Source of the DNA: Hyphomonadaceae bacterium UBA2389
GTDB taxonomy: Bacteria > Pseudomonadota > Alphaproteobacteria > Caulobacterales > Aquidulcibacteraceae
Assembly (NCBI GenBank): GCA_002343395.1
Contig: DDSN01000009.1
Location: forward strand, 1 to 63,188
Length of the DNA stretch: 63,188 bases
Reading direction: 5' to 3'
The position numbers were made by a program, and so were the translations under genes. Below the pieces are notes generated by a model, which was not told where the DNA came from, did not search any database, and worked only from the letters and a program-made list of their open reading frames with translations. This document shows positions 51,291-60,573 of the stretch, one piece after another (the stretch's first letter is position 1; the number at the start of each line of letters is the position of its first letter).

Positions 51291-52544
51291 ATGGCGACAA
51301 ACACACCACAGTCAGGCGACGGCTACATCGCCGTTCGAAAGTCCGAACTCGCCGCAGCGATCGCCGAGGACGTTGGCGCCGACGGCGCGGCCCTTGGCGA
51401 TGTTTTGCGCCTTCTGGGGGCCCTGCTCCACCATGAGGCGCACGAGCGCCTCGAGGCGCTCAAAACCCTTTACGACCCGCTGGATCCCGATGCACCGCCC
51501 GCGCGTCGGGACGCCAGCACTGCAGCCTTTGAGCGGTTCTCCCAAGCGTTCACGGAAGAACTCGCGCGCGCGAACTATGTCGAGATCGACCCCGACACCG
51601 TGCAAACGCGCGAAGCGACAAAACTTCTGACAGGACTTAGCATAAAGCCTTCGAACGCCGGCATTCGCCGCATTCGGTATTTCGCGCGCGGCGCCCGCCC
51701 TGAGACTGTTAAGCACCGCGCGTTGCTTGGCTTGGTGCGCAAGGACGTCGACGCCGATATCATGGCCGATGTCGTCGTGTTGGTTGGCTTCAAGAGCGAG
51801 GAAGACATCGGCCGCGGCGATCGCCGCGTCTTCGCGGAAATGCGTCGCGGCGTGCGCCCCGGCGCCGCCATCGTGAAGCACTTCAGGAACGTGGCGTCGC
51901 CCGAGTTGGTGACGTTGCATCCGGGCGCCAAGCCGAGCATGCGCCCGCGCGACCAAGTCTTCCTGGCGGCGCCCGCGGTCGCGACTGGCGTTCCAGTTCT
52001 GCTGAACCTTTGGCCGGCCTTGACCGTGCTCTTCGCCGTTCTGGCCGCCTTTTTTGGGGCTCAGGGCGTCATTGAGGATGATGAACTCAAACGCGCATTG
52101 GCGGCGCTTTCGGGGTTGATCGCCGTCGGTGCGTTCGTGATGCGCCAAAAGCTCAAATACGAAGCGCAATCCCTGCGCTACCAGAAGCGGCTTGCCGACA
52201 CCGTTTACTTCAGAAATCTCGCCAACAACGCCGGGGTCTTGGATCAGCTGATCGGCGCCGGCGAGGAGCAAGACTGTAAGGAAGCGTTCCTCGCCTATTG
52301 GGCGCTGCAGCGCGGCGCTCGCCCGCTTGCGCGTCAGGAAATCGATGCCGCCGCGGAGGCGTTCCTGCGCGAACGTTTTGGCCTCAGCGTGAACTTCGAG
52401 ATTCAGGATGCGATGGCGAAATTGGAGCGCCTGCAGCTTGTTACGAGCTCTGGCGAAACTTACCAGGCGCTGCCGCCCTCGGAAGCGCTAACACGCCTCG
52501 ACGCGGCGTGGGATGGCGTCTTTAATTTTTCAGCGCGTCGCTGA
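51291..52544 (+). CDS. DUF3754 (TMEM143-like) membrane protein
   Basis: A 417-residue protein. N-terminal helical part, then IRYFARGARPETVKHRALLG, DVVVLVGFK, and VKHFRNVASPELVTLHPGAKPSMRPRDQVFL, the DUF3754 core. Two closely spaced membrane helices (VPVLLNLWPALTVLFAVLAAFFG; ALAALSGLIAVGAFVM) precede YQKRLADTVYFRNLANNAGVLDQLIGAGEEQDCKEAFLAYW, also family-typical. Function unknown. It is divergent from the C13 peptidase gene. Confidence 0.85.
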   Translation: MATNTPQSGDGYIAVRKSELAAAIAEDVGADGAALGDVLRLLGALLHHEAHERLEALKTLYDPLDPDAPPARRDASTAAFERFSQAFTEELARANYVEIDPDTVQTREATKLLTGLSIKPSNAGIRRIRYFARGARPETVKHRALLGLVRKDVDADIMADVVVLVGFKSEEDIGRGDRRVFAEMRRGVRPGAAIVKHFRNVASPELVTLHPGAKPSMRPRDQVFLAAPAVATGVPVLLNLWPALTVLFAVLAAFFGAQGVIEDDELKRALAALSGLIAVGAFVMRQKLKYEAQSLRYQKRLADTVYFRNLANNAGVLDQLIGAGEEQDCKEAFLAYWALQRGARPLARQEIDAAAEAFLRERFGLSVNFEIQDAMAKLERLQLVTSSGETYQALPPSEALTRLDAAWDGVFNFSARR

Positions 52545-52559
52545 CGTCGCTCGCGCCGC

Positions 52560-53225
52560 CTATGCCGGCGCTTCCTTTACGGCGCCGCTCATAATGTCGC
52601 GGATCACCCGCGCGAAAACTTCTGGCGGTTGCCCTCCCTGAAGCGCCCAACGCGCGTTGAAGATGATCGTCGGTACGGCCTGCACGCCACGGCTTGTCCA
52701 GAAGGCCTCTTCACGGCGTACGTCCTGCTTGAAATCATCGGAGGCGATGATGGCGCGGGCGCGCACCGGGTCGAGCCCAGCGCGTTCGGCGGCGGCGGCG
52801 AGCACCTCAGGATCGCTCGTCGAACGTTGCTCCGTGAAATTCTCCGCGAAGAGCGCCTCCTTCAAGGCGAGTTGCTTTCCCTCAAGACCCGCCCAGTGCA
52901 GCAGCCGGTGCGCGTCGAACGTGTTCCAGATGCGACTCTCGGACGTGTAGTTGAACTGGAAACCGAGTTCCGCGCCGCGTTCGGTCAACGCTTGCCGGGC
53001 CGTTGTGGAGCGTTCCGGCGGCGAGCCATATTTTTTCTGGATATGCTCGCCGACATTCTCCCCGTCTGGGGGCATGTGCGGGTTGAGTTCAAACGGGTGA
53101 AAGACGATCTCAGCTTCGACTGCGTCGCCGACTTCGCGCAATGCATGCTGAAGACCCCTCAATCCAATCACGCACCAAGGACAAGCAATGTCGGAGATAA
53201 AGTCGATGCGAAGCGGAAACGCCAT
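52560..53225 (-). CDS. DsbA-family oxidoreductase (FrnE-like)
   Basis: A 221-residue thioredoxin-fold protein without signal peptide: RIDFISDIACPWCVIGLRGL has the CPWC active site; EIVFHPFELNPHMPPDGENV and FEYTSESRIWNTFDAHRLLHWA-type blocks follow, and the C-terminal VQAVPTIIFNARWALQGGQ holds the cis-proline. FrnE proteins are cytosolic disulfide enzymes linked to stress and polyketide biosynthesis. The ATG at 53225 has AGGAGGA upstream; longer readings have no support. It lies 8 bases after the DUF2332 stop, so it is the last gene of the mnmA-thioesterase-thiolase run. Confidence 0.9.
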   Translation of the reverse strand: MAFPLRIDFISDIACPWCVIGLRGLQHALREVGDAVEAEIVFHPFELNPHMPPDGENVGEHIQKKYGSPPERSTTARQALTERGAELGFQFNYTSESRIWNTFDAHRLLHWAGLEGKQLALKEALFAENFTEQRSTSDPEVLAAAAERAGLDPVRARAIIASDDFKQDVRREEAFWTSRGVQAVPTIIFNARWALQGGQPPEVFARVIRDIMSGAVKEAPA

Positions 53226-53233
53226 GCTTCCTC

Positions 53234-54295
53234 CTACTGCGCGTAGACTGCGCGCACGTGCCCGTCTGTATAACCGATGATGCGCCTCTCGCCGCCCGGC
53301 CAGGTGTGCAAATCGATCACGAAACGCAATCCATTGTGAACACCGTCGGTCACGGCCTCCGGCTCCAACCGCACCCATGCCAGCGGCGCGTTCGCGCTGG
53401 CGCGTGCGCCCGCATCGTGGATCGCGCCAATGATCGCTTCGCGCGCCTCTCGCGGCGGATATTGCAAGAAAACCGAGTGGTAGATCAGCGTCGCGGCGTC
53501 TCGGGCGCGATTGTGGAGCTTCGCTCGCAACCATTCATCGGCGCTTGCACGCTCAACGTGGACGTCATGGGCAAGAGCAAGAGCGACCGCGCCATCGAAA
53601 CGCTTCAGGCGATCCGGCTGATCCGGCCAGACGTAAGACTTCAAACGAAGGCGAGCTGCGTCGTCTCGAATATCCAGCGGATTGAGATCGCAGGCCGCGC
53701 GCGAACGAATGCTCAGCGCGCGATCGGCGGCGGGCGCGGGTCCCTGCCAGTCGGTGTCGATCGTCACCGGACTTGCGCTACCGCCCCACGACCATGTCGA
53801 CGTCTGATACTGGAATCGATCCCAGTTCAGATTGAGGCCCGCGCTTGCCCCGATTTCCAGCATGTCGATGGGGCCCGACCAATCGCTGGCGAACGCCAGG
53901 AACGCCGCCAGCAAGGCGATAGACCGCCGGGTCTCGTTTGTTTGCGGCGCGAACCGCAGAAAATCGCGCACCCATGCCGAGTCACGCGCCAGAAAGGCGC
54001 GCGCCGCCGGCCACACCTTATCGATGGTCCAATTTGGATCGCATTGCGGATATGCCGCGGCCAAATCCTGATCGCGCGCGGTCAAGACCGCCGCATGCAA
54101 GGCGCCGGCGAGGCGCAATCCCACCACATCCGCCCGCGGATTGGTCGGCCACTCCGCGACCAGCGCGGCGGTTGGCCCGCCGCTCACGACATCGTCGGCC
54201 AAGCGTTCCAACAAGTGCCCGGTTAAGGGCGACCCATAAGCGGTGCAAAACGTCGCCTGCTCGCGCAAATGCGCGACGACGCGATCGCTGCTCAT
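53234..54295 (-). CDS. DUF2332 family protein
   Basis: A 353-residue DUF2332 protein, a family of unknown function with a methyltransferase-like core: MLEIGASAGLNLNWDRFQY resembles a SAM-binding loop, followed by LIYHSVFLQYPP and HTWPGGERRIIGYTDGHV. The ATG at 54295 overlaps the thiolase stop (ATGA); an upstream in-frame ATG would lie inside the thiolase. It lies in a run of overlapping genes from mnmA to here. Confidence 0.85.
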   Translation of the reverse strand: MSSDRVVAHLREQATFCTAYGSPLTGHLLERLADDVVSGGPTAALVAEWPTNPRADVVGLRLAGALHAAVLTARDQDLAAAYPQCDPNWTIDKVWPAARAFLARDSAWVRDFLRFAPQTNETRRSIALLAAFLAFASDWSGPIDMLEIGASAGLNLNWDRFQYQTSTWSWGGSASPVTIDTDWQGPAPAADRALSIRSRAACDLNPLDIRDDAARLRLKSYVWPDQPDRLKRFDGAVALALAHDVHVERASADEWLRAKLHNRARDAATLIYHSVFLQYPPREAREAIIGAIHDAGARASANAPLAWVRLEPEAVTDGVHNGLRFVIDLHTWPGGERRIIGYTDGHVRAVYAQ

Positions 54296-55452
54296 CCCCG
54301 CTCCACGCAGAGCGCGATTCCTTCGCCGCCGCCAATGCAAAGTGAAGCAACGCCGCGCTTGGCGTTCCGTGCTTCCATCGCCGCGATCAATGTCACCAGA
54401 ACGCGCGCGCCAGACGCGCCGATGGGGTGCCCGAGCGCGCAGGCGCCGCCGTTAACATTGAGCTGGTCGAGCGCGATATTAAGCTCCTTCATCGCGATCA
54501 GCGGCACCACGGCGAACGCCTCATTGATCTCCCAGAGATCGACATCGCCAACCTTCCAGCCCGCGCGGTCGAGCGCTTTCTTTATCGCCGGGACCGGGGC
54601 GGACGTGAACTTCGCCGGTTCCTGCGCATGGCTGGCCTGCGCGACGACGCGTGCGAGGATCGCCTTGCCTTGCGCCTTGGCGTCATCCTCCCGCATCAGC
54701 ACGAGCGCGGCGGCGCCGTCCGAGATGGCGGAGGCGTTCGCCGCGGTGACGGTGCCGCCGTCCGTGAACGCGGGCTTTAGCGATGGAATTTTCTCCGGCT
54801 TGGCTTTGCGCGGCAGTTCGTCCGTTTCGACAACAATGCCCTTCAGATCGATTACCGCGATTTCCCGTTTGAAGCGGCCCTCTTTGGTCGCGTTTTGAGC
54901 GCGCGTCAGCGTTTCCAGCGCGTACGCGTCCTGCTGCGTGCGGGTGAGCTGATAATCCTTGGCCGCCTGATCGGCGTAGACGCCCATCGCCAGGCCTTCG
55001 TAGGCGTCTTCCAACCCGTCGTAAGCCATGTGGTCGAGCATCTTGTCGTGGCCATACTTCTTGCCCCCGCGGTGGCTCGTCAGCAGAAACGGCGCGCGCG
55101 ACATGTTCTCCATGCCACCCGCGACGACCACGTCCGCTTCACCGGCGAGCAACGCCTGCCGCGCCATCACCACCGCTTGAAGCCCAGAACCGCACATTTT
55201 GTTCAGAGTCACCGCCTGTGTTCCGATCGAAAGCCCAGCCTTCAGAGCTGCTTGCCGCGCTGGCGCTTGTCCCTGACCCGCCGAAAGCACGTTGCCCATG
55301 ATGATCTGGTCCGCGTCCTTCACGCCGGCCTCCAACGTCGCCGCCTTCACCGCGAACGCGCCCAAATCAGGCGCGGCGAATGACGAGAGCTCGCCCTGAA
55401 GGCCGCCCATCGGCGTGCGCGCCATGCCAACGATGACGATTTGGTCGCTCAT
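54292..55452 (-). CDS. Acetyl-CoA acetyltransferase (thiolase)
   Basis: A 386-residue biosynthetic/degradative thiolase. The acyl-accepting cysteine is in LNKMCGSGLQAVVMA, the second triad in EAFAVVPL and GHPIGASGARV, and the second cysteine in ASLCIGGGEGIAL. It condenses or cleaves acetoacetyl-CoA, and could feed polyhydroxybutyrate or fatty-acid cycles. The start MSDQIVIVG at 55452 overlaps the thioesterase stop (ATGA). Confidence 0.93.
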   Translation of the reverse strand: MSDQIVIVGMARTPMGGLQGELSSFAAPDLGAFAVKAATLEAGVKDADQIIMGNVLSAGQGQAPARQAALKAGLSIGTQAVTLNKMCGSGLQAVVMARQALLAGEADVVVAGGMENMSRAPFLLTSHRGGKKYGHDKMLDHMAYDGLEDAYEGLAMGVYADQAAKDYQLTRTQQDAYALETLTRAQNATKEGRFKREIAVIDLKGIVVETDELPRKAKPEKIPSLKPAFTDGGTVTAANASAISDGAAALVLMREDDAKAQGKAILARVVAQASHAQEPAKFTSAPVPAIKKALDRAGWKVGDVDLWEINEAFAVVPLIAMKELNIALDQLNVNGGACALGHPIGASGARVLVTLIAAMEARNAKRGVASLCIGGGEGIALCVERG

Positions 55453-55913
55453 GTGTCTTGCCCTTTCGGATAAATGATCATGCAAGTGGACGTTCCGTGC
55501 GCATAGAGTTTCCCATCAGCGTCGGTGACTTTCGCCTCCGCGGTAATGATGGTTCGCCCACGCGTGAGAACGCGGCCTTCGGCGCGTAGCATCCCGGTAT
55601 CTGCTGTTATCGGACGAACGAAGTTGGCTTTGGTTTCCAACGTGCCGTAGCCAACGCCAGCGGGGAGCGTTGTGTGCCCAGCGGCGCCGCACGCGCTGTC
55701 GATCAGCGTCATCGTCCAGCCGCCATGGACGACGCCCATGGGATTGAGAACGCGCTTGCTGGGTTCTCCCTCAAAGGCGACAAACCCTTCTTCCGCCGCA
55801 ACCATGCGAAAACCGAGCGTTTCGGAGATCGATGGTTGCGGGAGCCGCCCTTCCACCAAAGCGCGCATAGCGTCTATGCCGCGCAGCTGCCGAATGTTCG
55901 GCAAGTCGCTCAT
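55449..55913 (-). CDS. PaaI-family hotdog thioesterase
   Basis: A 154-residue single hotdog domain. The thioesterase core is NPMGVVHGGWTMTLIDSACGAAGHT, where HGG and the following Asp are the active-site pattern, then ETKANFVRPITADTG. It hydrolyses an acyl-CoA of unknown chain, probably linked to the coupled thiolase downstream. It overlaps mnmA and the thiolase by ATGA. Confidence 0.9.
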   Translation of the reverse strand: MSDLPNIRQLRGIDAMRALVEGRLPQPSISETLGFRMVAAEEGFVAFEGEPSKRVLNPMGVVHGGWTMTLIDSACGAAGHTTLPAGVGYGTLETKANFVRPITADTGMLRAEGRVLTRGRTIITAEAKVTDADGKLYAHGTSTCMIIYPKGQDT

Positions 55914-57103
55914 TCACTGTGCTCCGTCGACGCGATCCAGCCGCCGCCCAAAACGCGTGTGCTGCTCTTATCGTAGAACACGGCCGCTTGCCCAGGGGCG
56001 ACGCCTTCTTCGGGCGCATGGAGAGCAACGCTGACCCCTTGCGGGCCCCGCGCGGTCGCCTCCCCTGGCGGCGCGGGCGAGGACGCCCGCAGTGTGGCGG
56101 GAACCGGCGGACGCGTCGAACGCACCCGTACCAGGACTTCGCGGCCATCGAGACCGCCGTCCTCATCGCCAATCCAGTTCACTTCCTTCAAAGCGATCCC
56201 GGAGACAGCCAATGCTTCGCGCGGTCCGACGACTACGCGCCGCCTGCCAGCATCGAGTTTCACCACGAACAGAGGTTGCCCCGTCGCGACGCCCAAACCG
56301 CGGCGTTGGCCCACGGTGTAGTTGATCACACCGTCGTGCTCGCCAAGCACGCGGCCTTCAGTGTCGACAATCTCCCCTGCCTCGACAGCGCCGGGGCGCA
56401 GCTTCTTGACCACGTCCACATAGCGGCCTTGCGGCACGAAGCAGATGTCTTGGCTGTCAGGCTTCTCGGCGACATGCACGCCAAGTTCAGCCGCGAGCGC
56501 TCTCACCCGCGTTTTCGGCAAATCCCCCAAGGGGAAGCGCAGATATGAAAGTTGTCCGCGCGTCGTGGCGAACAAAAAGTAGGATTGATCTCGGCTTGGG
56601 TCCGCGGCGCGGTGAAGTTCGGCGCCCCGCGCGCCTTCCACGCGGCGCACGTAGTGTCCAGTCGCCAAACAATCGGCGCCAAGATCCTCCGCCACGCGTT
56701 TCAGATCGGCGAACTTCACGGTTTGATTGCAGCGTACGCACGGGATTGGCGTCGCCCCCGCTAGGTACGTCTCCGCGAAATCCTCCATCACCGCCTCCCG
56801 GAAACGGCTTTCGTAGTCGAGCACGTAATGGGGAATGCCCGCGGCGTCAGCGACGCGGCGCGCGTCATGGATATCCTGCCCGGCGCAGCACGCGCCGGCC
56901 TTGTTCACGGCCGCGCCATGATCATAGAGTTGCAGCGTAACGCCAACCACGTCATAGCCTTCGCGCTTCAACATCGCGGCGACCACGGAAGAATCGACGC
57001 CGCCCGACATCGCCGCCACGACACGAGTTTGCGCGGGCGGCTTGGCGAAACCAAGCGAGTTGCGGGTTTGCGCGCCGGTACGCGCGCTTTCATCGAGCGT
57101 CAT
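55910..57103 (-). CDS. mnmA: tRNA 2-thiouridine(34) synthase MnmA
   Basis: A 397-residue enzyme that thiolates U34 in Lys, Glu and Gln tRNAs. PP-loop AAMSGGVDSSVVAAML, the acceptor cysteine block GACCAGQDIHDARRVA, PIPCVRCNQTVKF, and the catalytic cysteine in SQDICFVPQG. Near the C-terminus about 15 residues (after PVPATLR, before VSVALHAPEEG) do not fit the family and coincide with a palindromic DNA element at 56073-56090. Its downstream neighbours (thioesterase, thiolase, DUF2332) overlap in series. Confidence 0.95.
   Translation of the reverse strand: MTLDESARTGAQTRNSLGFAKPPAQTRVVAAMSGGVDSSVVAAMLKREGYDVVGVTLQLYDHGAAVNKAGACCAGQDIHDARRVADAAGIPHYVLDYESRFREAVMEDFAETYLAGATPIPCVRCNQTVKFADLKRVAEDLGADCLATGHYVRRVEGARGAELHRAADPSRDQSYFLFATTRGQLSYLRFPLGDLPKTRVRALAAELGVHVAEKPDSQDICFVPQGRYVDVVKKLRPGAVEAGEIVDTEGRVLGEHDGVINYTVGQRRGLGVATGQPLFVVKLDAGRRRVVVGPREALAVSGIALKEVNWIGDEDGGLDGREVLVRVRSTRPPVPATLRASSPAPPGEATARGPQGVSVALHAPEEGVAPGQAAVFYDKSSTRVLGGGWIASTEHSE
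56073..56090. repeat. Palindromic element inside mnmA
   Basis: GCGGGCG-AGGA-CGCCCGC, a perfect 7-bp hairpin, within a 50-60 bp GC-rich insert-like segment that is translated in frame in the C-terminal domain of MnmA. The sequence type (GCGGGCGTCCTCGCCCGC read on the coding strand) looks like a dispersed palindromic repeat that spread into a coding region. Confidence 0.5.
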
Positions 57104-57171
57104 TTCTTGCCTCCCCCCGGGTTCAAGGCCCGAAGCGATGCCTGCGATATAGGAGCAATCCGCCGCTAAAG

Positions 57172-58098
57172 CTAGCGCAGGAAGTTCAGCAAGCTGAGCC
57201 GCGAGAGGTCGACAAAGGTCTTGGCCGCGGCCTCATACTGCGCAGTCAACGCGCTGATGCGTATCGAAACCTCGCCGAGATCGGCGTCCGCATAATCGCC
57301 GATCACCTTGGTCAGCAGGTCCGAGCGCTCGCCAAGGCGCACCTGCTCGTCCTCCAGCTTTTTCTGCAATTGACCCGAGCGCCCTTCTTCGTTGTTGAAG
57401 GCGGTGGCCTGGGCGTCAAACGTATCGGCGAACTCCAATAGCATCGTTTCCTGCGGACCGGCTATCGGTTGCCCCAGGCTGCCGCCGACATTGACGATCA
57501 TTTGGTGCAAGGATCGCATAGCGTCGAACAATTCCTCCGAAATCGCCGATGCCTTTGGCGACGCCACGATCGGCAGGCTTTCGCCAATATCGACGACCTG
57601 ACTTCGGGCCGCCTCATTGTAGAGCGCGGCTGGCGTCGTCGCGGTCAGGAGTTCGTCCAGCGACGCGATGCGGATCGGACCTCCGCCCTGCCGCTCGCCG
57701 GCGAATAAAGGTTGCCCGTTCCAGTTTTCGTTGAGCGCATTGACGACGCTGGCGAACGTCATGGACAGCTCGGTCGCGACGCCGCGCCCGTCATTGGCGC
57801 TGATCGCTTGGCGAATGCCAAGCGCGAGCGAACGTGATGCGTCCGCCACTTGCCCCAATGCGGATGACTGCACGCCAAGGCGCGCGTTGAGTTCGTTCAG
57901 AATCGAAGCGCGCGCGTCAACATTTGACCGCAAGCTGCGCGCATTGAGCAGACGCCCCGACGCGGCGCCAAAGCCCTGCAAATCGTTGGCGCGCGCGCCG
58001 GAAGCGATTTGGCGCTGCTGATCCGCGAGTTCAGCTGTTATCCGCCGAATGTCGAGTTGAGCTTGGCTCGCGAATCGCACCGATATTTCACCGCTCAT
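57172..58098 (-). CDS. flgL: Flagellar hook-associated protein 3 (FlgL, flagellin-like)
   Basis: A 308-residue flagellin-family hook-filament junction protein. The N-terminal D0/D1 helix is RRITAELADQQRQIASGARANDLQGFG and the C-terminal helix (VSIRISALTAQYEAAAKTFVDLSRLSLLNFLR) pairs with it. The middle is shortened relative to flagellins. It sits 16 bases after flgK, same strand, as is usual. Confidence 0.9.
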   Translation of the reverse strand: MSGEISVRFASQAQLDIRRITAELADQQRQIASGARANDLQGFGAASGRLLNARSLRSNVDARASILNELNARLGVQSSALGQVADASRSLALGIRQAISANDGRGVATELSMTFASVVNALNENWNGQPLFAGERQGGGPIRIASLDELLTATTPAALYNEAARSQVVDIGESLPIVASPKASAISEELFDAMRSLHQMIVNVGGSLGQPIAGPQETMLLEFADTFDAQATAFNNEEGRSGQLQKKLEDEQVRLGERSDLLTKVIGDYADADLGEVSIRISALTAQYEAAAKTFVDLSRLSLLNFLR

Positions 58099-58114
58099 GG
58101 CCGCCTATCTCCCG

Positions 58115-60262
58115 TCACCGGTAGCCAAGGGAAAGCAGGATATCGAGCATGTCGGTAGCGGCCTGCACCACCCGCGCCGACGCGGCGTACGCATTCTGGT
58201 AGATGGTCATGCGCATGAGTTCATCGTCCAACGTAACGCCCTCGACCTGCGCTCTGCGATCGCCGGCGGCCGTCGCCACGGCGACCGCCCCCTTTTCCGC
58301 GCGCTCCGCATCAGCCGACAAACGGCCAGCTTCGCCGCCAAGCCGGGAAGCGTAAGTCGCCAGCGTCGCCGACTGCGCCGGCAACGCGCCCGCTGTTGGG
58401 AAGCTTCGCACGATGTCGCGCGCTGCCGCGAGCGCTGTTGATCCGCGATTGTCGCCTGCTTCGATAAGTTGAGCGCCGATCGCCACAGACAGGCTTGGCC
58501 TTCCGATCGCAAGCTTGGACGAGTCCGCCGTGAGGAAGCTGGAAACGCCAATGTCGAGCGCTCGGCCAGCGGTCGCGTTGCGCGACAAACCGTTCAGCGC
58601 GGTGAATGACACACCAGTCGCGCCGCGCTCAGTGGTGTCGGACACGAGTTGCACCTTGAAAGCGGGATTTGCCGCGAACGTGATCCGTCCCGTCGCGGAA
58701 TCCATCGAGAAGGCGCCGTATTGGCCAAGCCCTGTGTTGACCGCGTTGAGCTCGCTTACGAGGTCAGACCAGGTTCCGCCCACGAGCGGCCCGGCGATGC
58801 TGATTGTGCGATCGGCGATGAACCGCCCGGCGGCATCGCGCACCTGATAGGTGATCTCCCCGCCGGCGCCGAGGCCATGCAGGTCGCCTGGTTCCACGCC
58901 ACTCTCAAAAAACAACGGCGAGGGCCGCGACGCGATGTCGTTAAGGCCGAAGAAATGCGAGAAACCGCGGCCGGATCGGCTGCTTGGGTCGGCGCTGTCT
59001 TGCTGGATCACCAATCCGCCGCCGCCGCCGACATTCATCTCCAAGACGCCATCGCTAAACGACGCGCCGCCCGAAGGCGTCGCGGCCGCGAGCGCATTGT
59101 TCAGCGCGGTGGCGAACCCCGCCACCGTCGCTGTGAAATTGAACGTCGCCGCCGGCGACTCGGCTGTGATGGTAAGCGCGTCGAAGTCGATCGTCAGCCG
59201 CTGCCTGAGCACGCCATCCTGATCCGCGACGCCGACAATAGCCTTGCCTGTGAAGCCGACGTCATCGGTTCCGATGAGCCCAGTCTGGCGCCCCGTCAAC
59301 TGCGCGAGCGGTGGCGAAGACGCATTGTCATTGTGAACTTGATTCAGCGCATCGGCCAACGCAGCGGAAAAACCGCCCAGCGCCTCCGCGAGGTTGGCAA
59401 GATCATGATCGCGAACATCGATTAGACCGCGCAATTCTCCGCCGAGGAGCATTGGCTCCAGATTTGATTGCGTTCCCACTTGTTCGTTGAATCGTATCGT
59501 ACCGGGGGTGGAGAAAGCATCCGCGCCCGGAACATATCTCAGCTGCGCCGCTTCCACGCCAACCAGCAAGGCGCCGCCCGTCGTGCGCACTTGAACGCCG
59601 CCATCCGCTTGTGGCGTCACGCGAACATCCATGAGCGCCGCGAGCTGGTCGATCAGCGCTGATTGTGCATTTTCCGCGCCGCTAGCATCAGCGCCGACCC
59701 GCGTATTGAGCCGTATCTCTCCGTTGAGCGATGCAATGCGCTCGATTAAGTTCTGCGCCTCGGCCACGCCGTCAGCGATGCGTTCGTCCGCCTCCAACGC
59801 CAGCGCTTGAATCGATTGACCGATACGTTGCACCTCGGAAAACAGCGATTGCAGCGCGCCCACGGCTTCGCCCCGGCGCAGCGACGAAGACGGATCCAGG
59901 CCCACTTGCGAAAGCGTCGACCAAAAATCGTCCAAACCCGCGAAAATCGAAGTCTCGCCGGCGGGATCGCCGAAGCTCTGTTGCGCCCGGCTGAGCAGGT
60001 CGGCGCGCACCGTCGCAGCGCCACGCGACGCTTCGGACGTATACATCGCCGCAGCGAGAAACCGATTGGCGGCGCGTCGGATCGCTGTGACTTCAACGCC
60101 GCCGCCCTCACCTAACTGGGTGCGCGGCGAAAGCACCGTCTCGGTGCGCACATAGCCAGGCGTGTTAGCGTTGGCGATGTTTTGCGACGCCGTGTTCAGC
60201 CCGGTCTGCGCCGCGCGCAAACCAGACAAGCTCGACAGCAAGACGCCATTCAACCCAGGCAT
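58115..60262 (-). CDS. flgK: Flagellar hook-associated protein 1 (FlgK)
   Basis: A 715-residue junction protein. The rod-type N-terminus LLSSLSGLRAAQTGLNTASQNIANANTPGYVRTETVL is family-defining, and the C-terminus (EGVTLDDELMRMTIYQNAYAASARVVQAATDMLDILLSLGYR) matches the flagellar basal-body/hook C-domain. The start at 60262 follows AGGGAGCGG; an earlier ATG at 60331 has no support. It is probably expressed late with flgL, from the divergent region shared with fliK. Confidence 0.95.
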   Translation of the reverse strand: MPGLNGVLLSSLSGLRAAQTGLNTASQNIANANTPGYVRTETVLSPRTQLGEGGGVEVTAIRRAANRFLAAAMYTSEASRGAATVRADLLSRAQQSFGDPAGETSIFAGLDDFWSTLSQVGLDPSSSLRRGEAVGALQSLFSEVQRIGQSIQALALEADERIADGVAEAQNLIERIASLNGEIRLNTRVGADASGAENAQSALIDQLAALMDVRVTPQADGGVQVRTTGGALLVGVEAAQLRYVPGADAFSTPGTIRFNEQVGTQSNLEPMLLGGELRGLIDVRDHDLANLAEALGGFSAALADALNQVHNDNASSPPLAQLTGRQTGLIGTDDVGFTGKAIVGVADQDGVLRQRLTIDFDALTITAESPAATFNFTATVAGFATALNNALAAATPSGGASFSDGVLEMNVGGGGGLVIQQDSADPSSRSGRGFSHFFGLNDIASRPSPLFFESGVEPGDLHGLGAGGEITYQVRDAAGRFIADRTISIAGPLVGGTWSDLVSELNAVNTGLGQYGAFSMDSATGRITFAANPAFKVQLVSDTTERGATGVSFTALNGLSRNATAGRALDIGVSSFLTADSSKLAIGRPSLSVAIGAQLIEAGDNRGSTALAAARDIVRSFPTAGALPAQSATLATYASRLGGEAGRLSADAERAEKGAVAVATAAGDRRAQVEGVTLDDELMRMTIYQNAYAASARVVQAATDMLDILLSLGYR

Positions 60263-60339
60263 GCGCCGCTCCCTGCGCTCGGCAACAAACTCAACGAGGT
60301 GGGAAATTCTTGCCCAGCACGACGCATGCATTTCTCTGT

Positions 60340-60355
60340 CGCAACGATGGTGACA
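60340..60355 (-). promoter_or_regulatory. Weak sigma-54 promoter candidate for flgK
   Basis: Minus strand TGTCAC-CATCG-TTGCG compared with the consensus TGGCAC-N5-TTGCW. The -12 TTGC is intact but one G of the -24 GG is T. It lies about 78 bases upstream of the flgK start. Confidence 0.35.
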
Positions 60356-60426
60356 TCGCTATGAAAACACACGCCCTTTTCCTCCACGCGCGCGCTGGCG
60401 TCCCCGAGGAGACGCCGCGTCGCGTT

Positions 60427-60457
60427 CATGGTTAAGCAAGTCCGGGGCCATGGTTAG
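60427..60457 (-). promoter_or_regulatory. CtrA-like half sites
   Basis: TTAACCATG at 60427-60435 and CTAACCATG at 60449-60457 on the minus strand; a third CTAACCATG lies at 60560-60568. TTAACCAT is the alphaproteobacterial CtrA recognition core. The three copies flank the sigma-54 enhancer, as expected if the cell-cycle regulator influences late flagellar genes. Confidence 0.4.
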
Positions 60458-60461
60458 CCGC

Positions 60462-60478
60462 TCGGCAAAAGCTGCCGA
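60462..60478. promoter_or_regulatory. FlbD-type (ftr-like) inverted repeat, sigma-54 enhancer
   Basis: TCGGCA-AAAGC-TGCCGA, perfect 6-bp arms with a 5-base spacer. It resembles the ftr elements bound by the flagellar activator FlbD in Caulobacter. It is about 96 bp upstream of the fliK -24 element and about 107 bp upstream of the flgK candidate on the other side. Confidence 0.55.
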
Positions 60479-60573
60479 CAGGCGTCGCCAATTTTTGCCT
60501 AATGCATCACCAACGGCCGCTGAGCGCGGGCTCTAATTTTCTGATTTTATTGACTTTATCATGGTTAGCGGCG

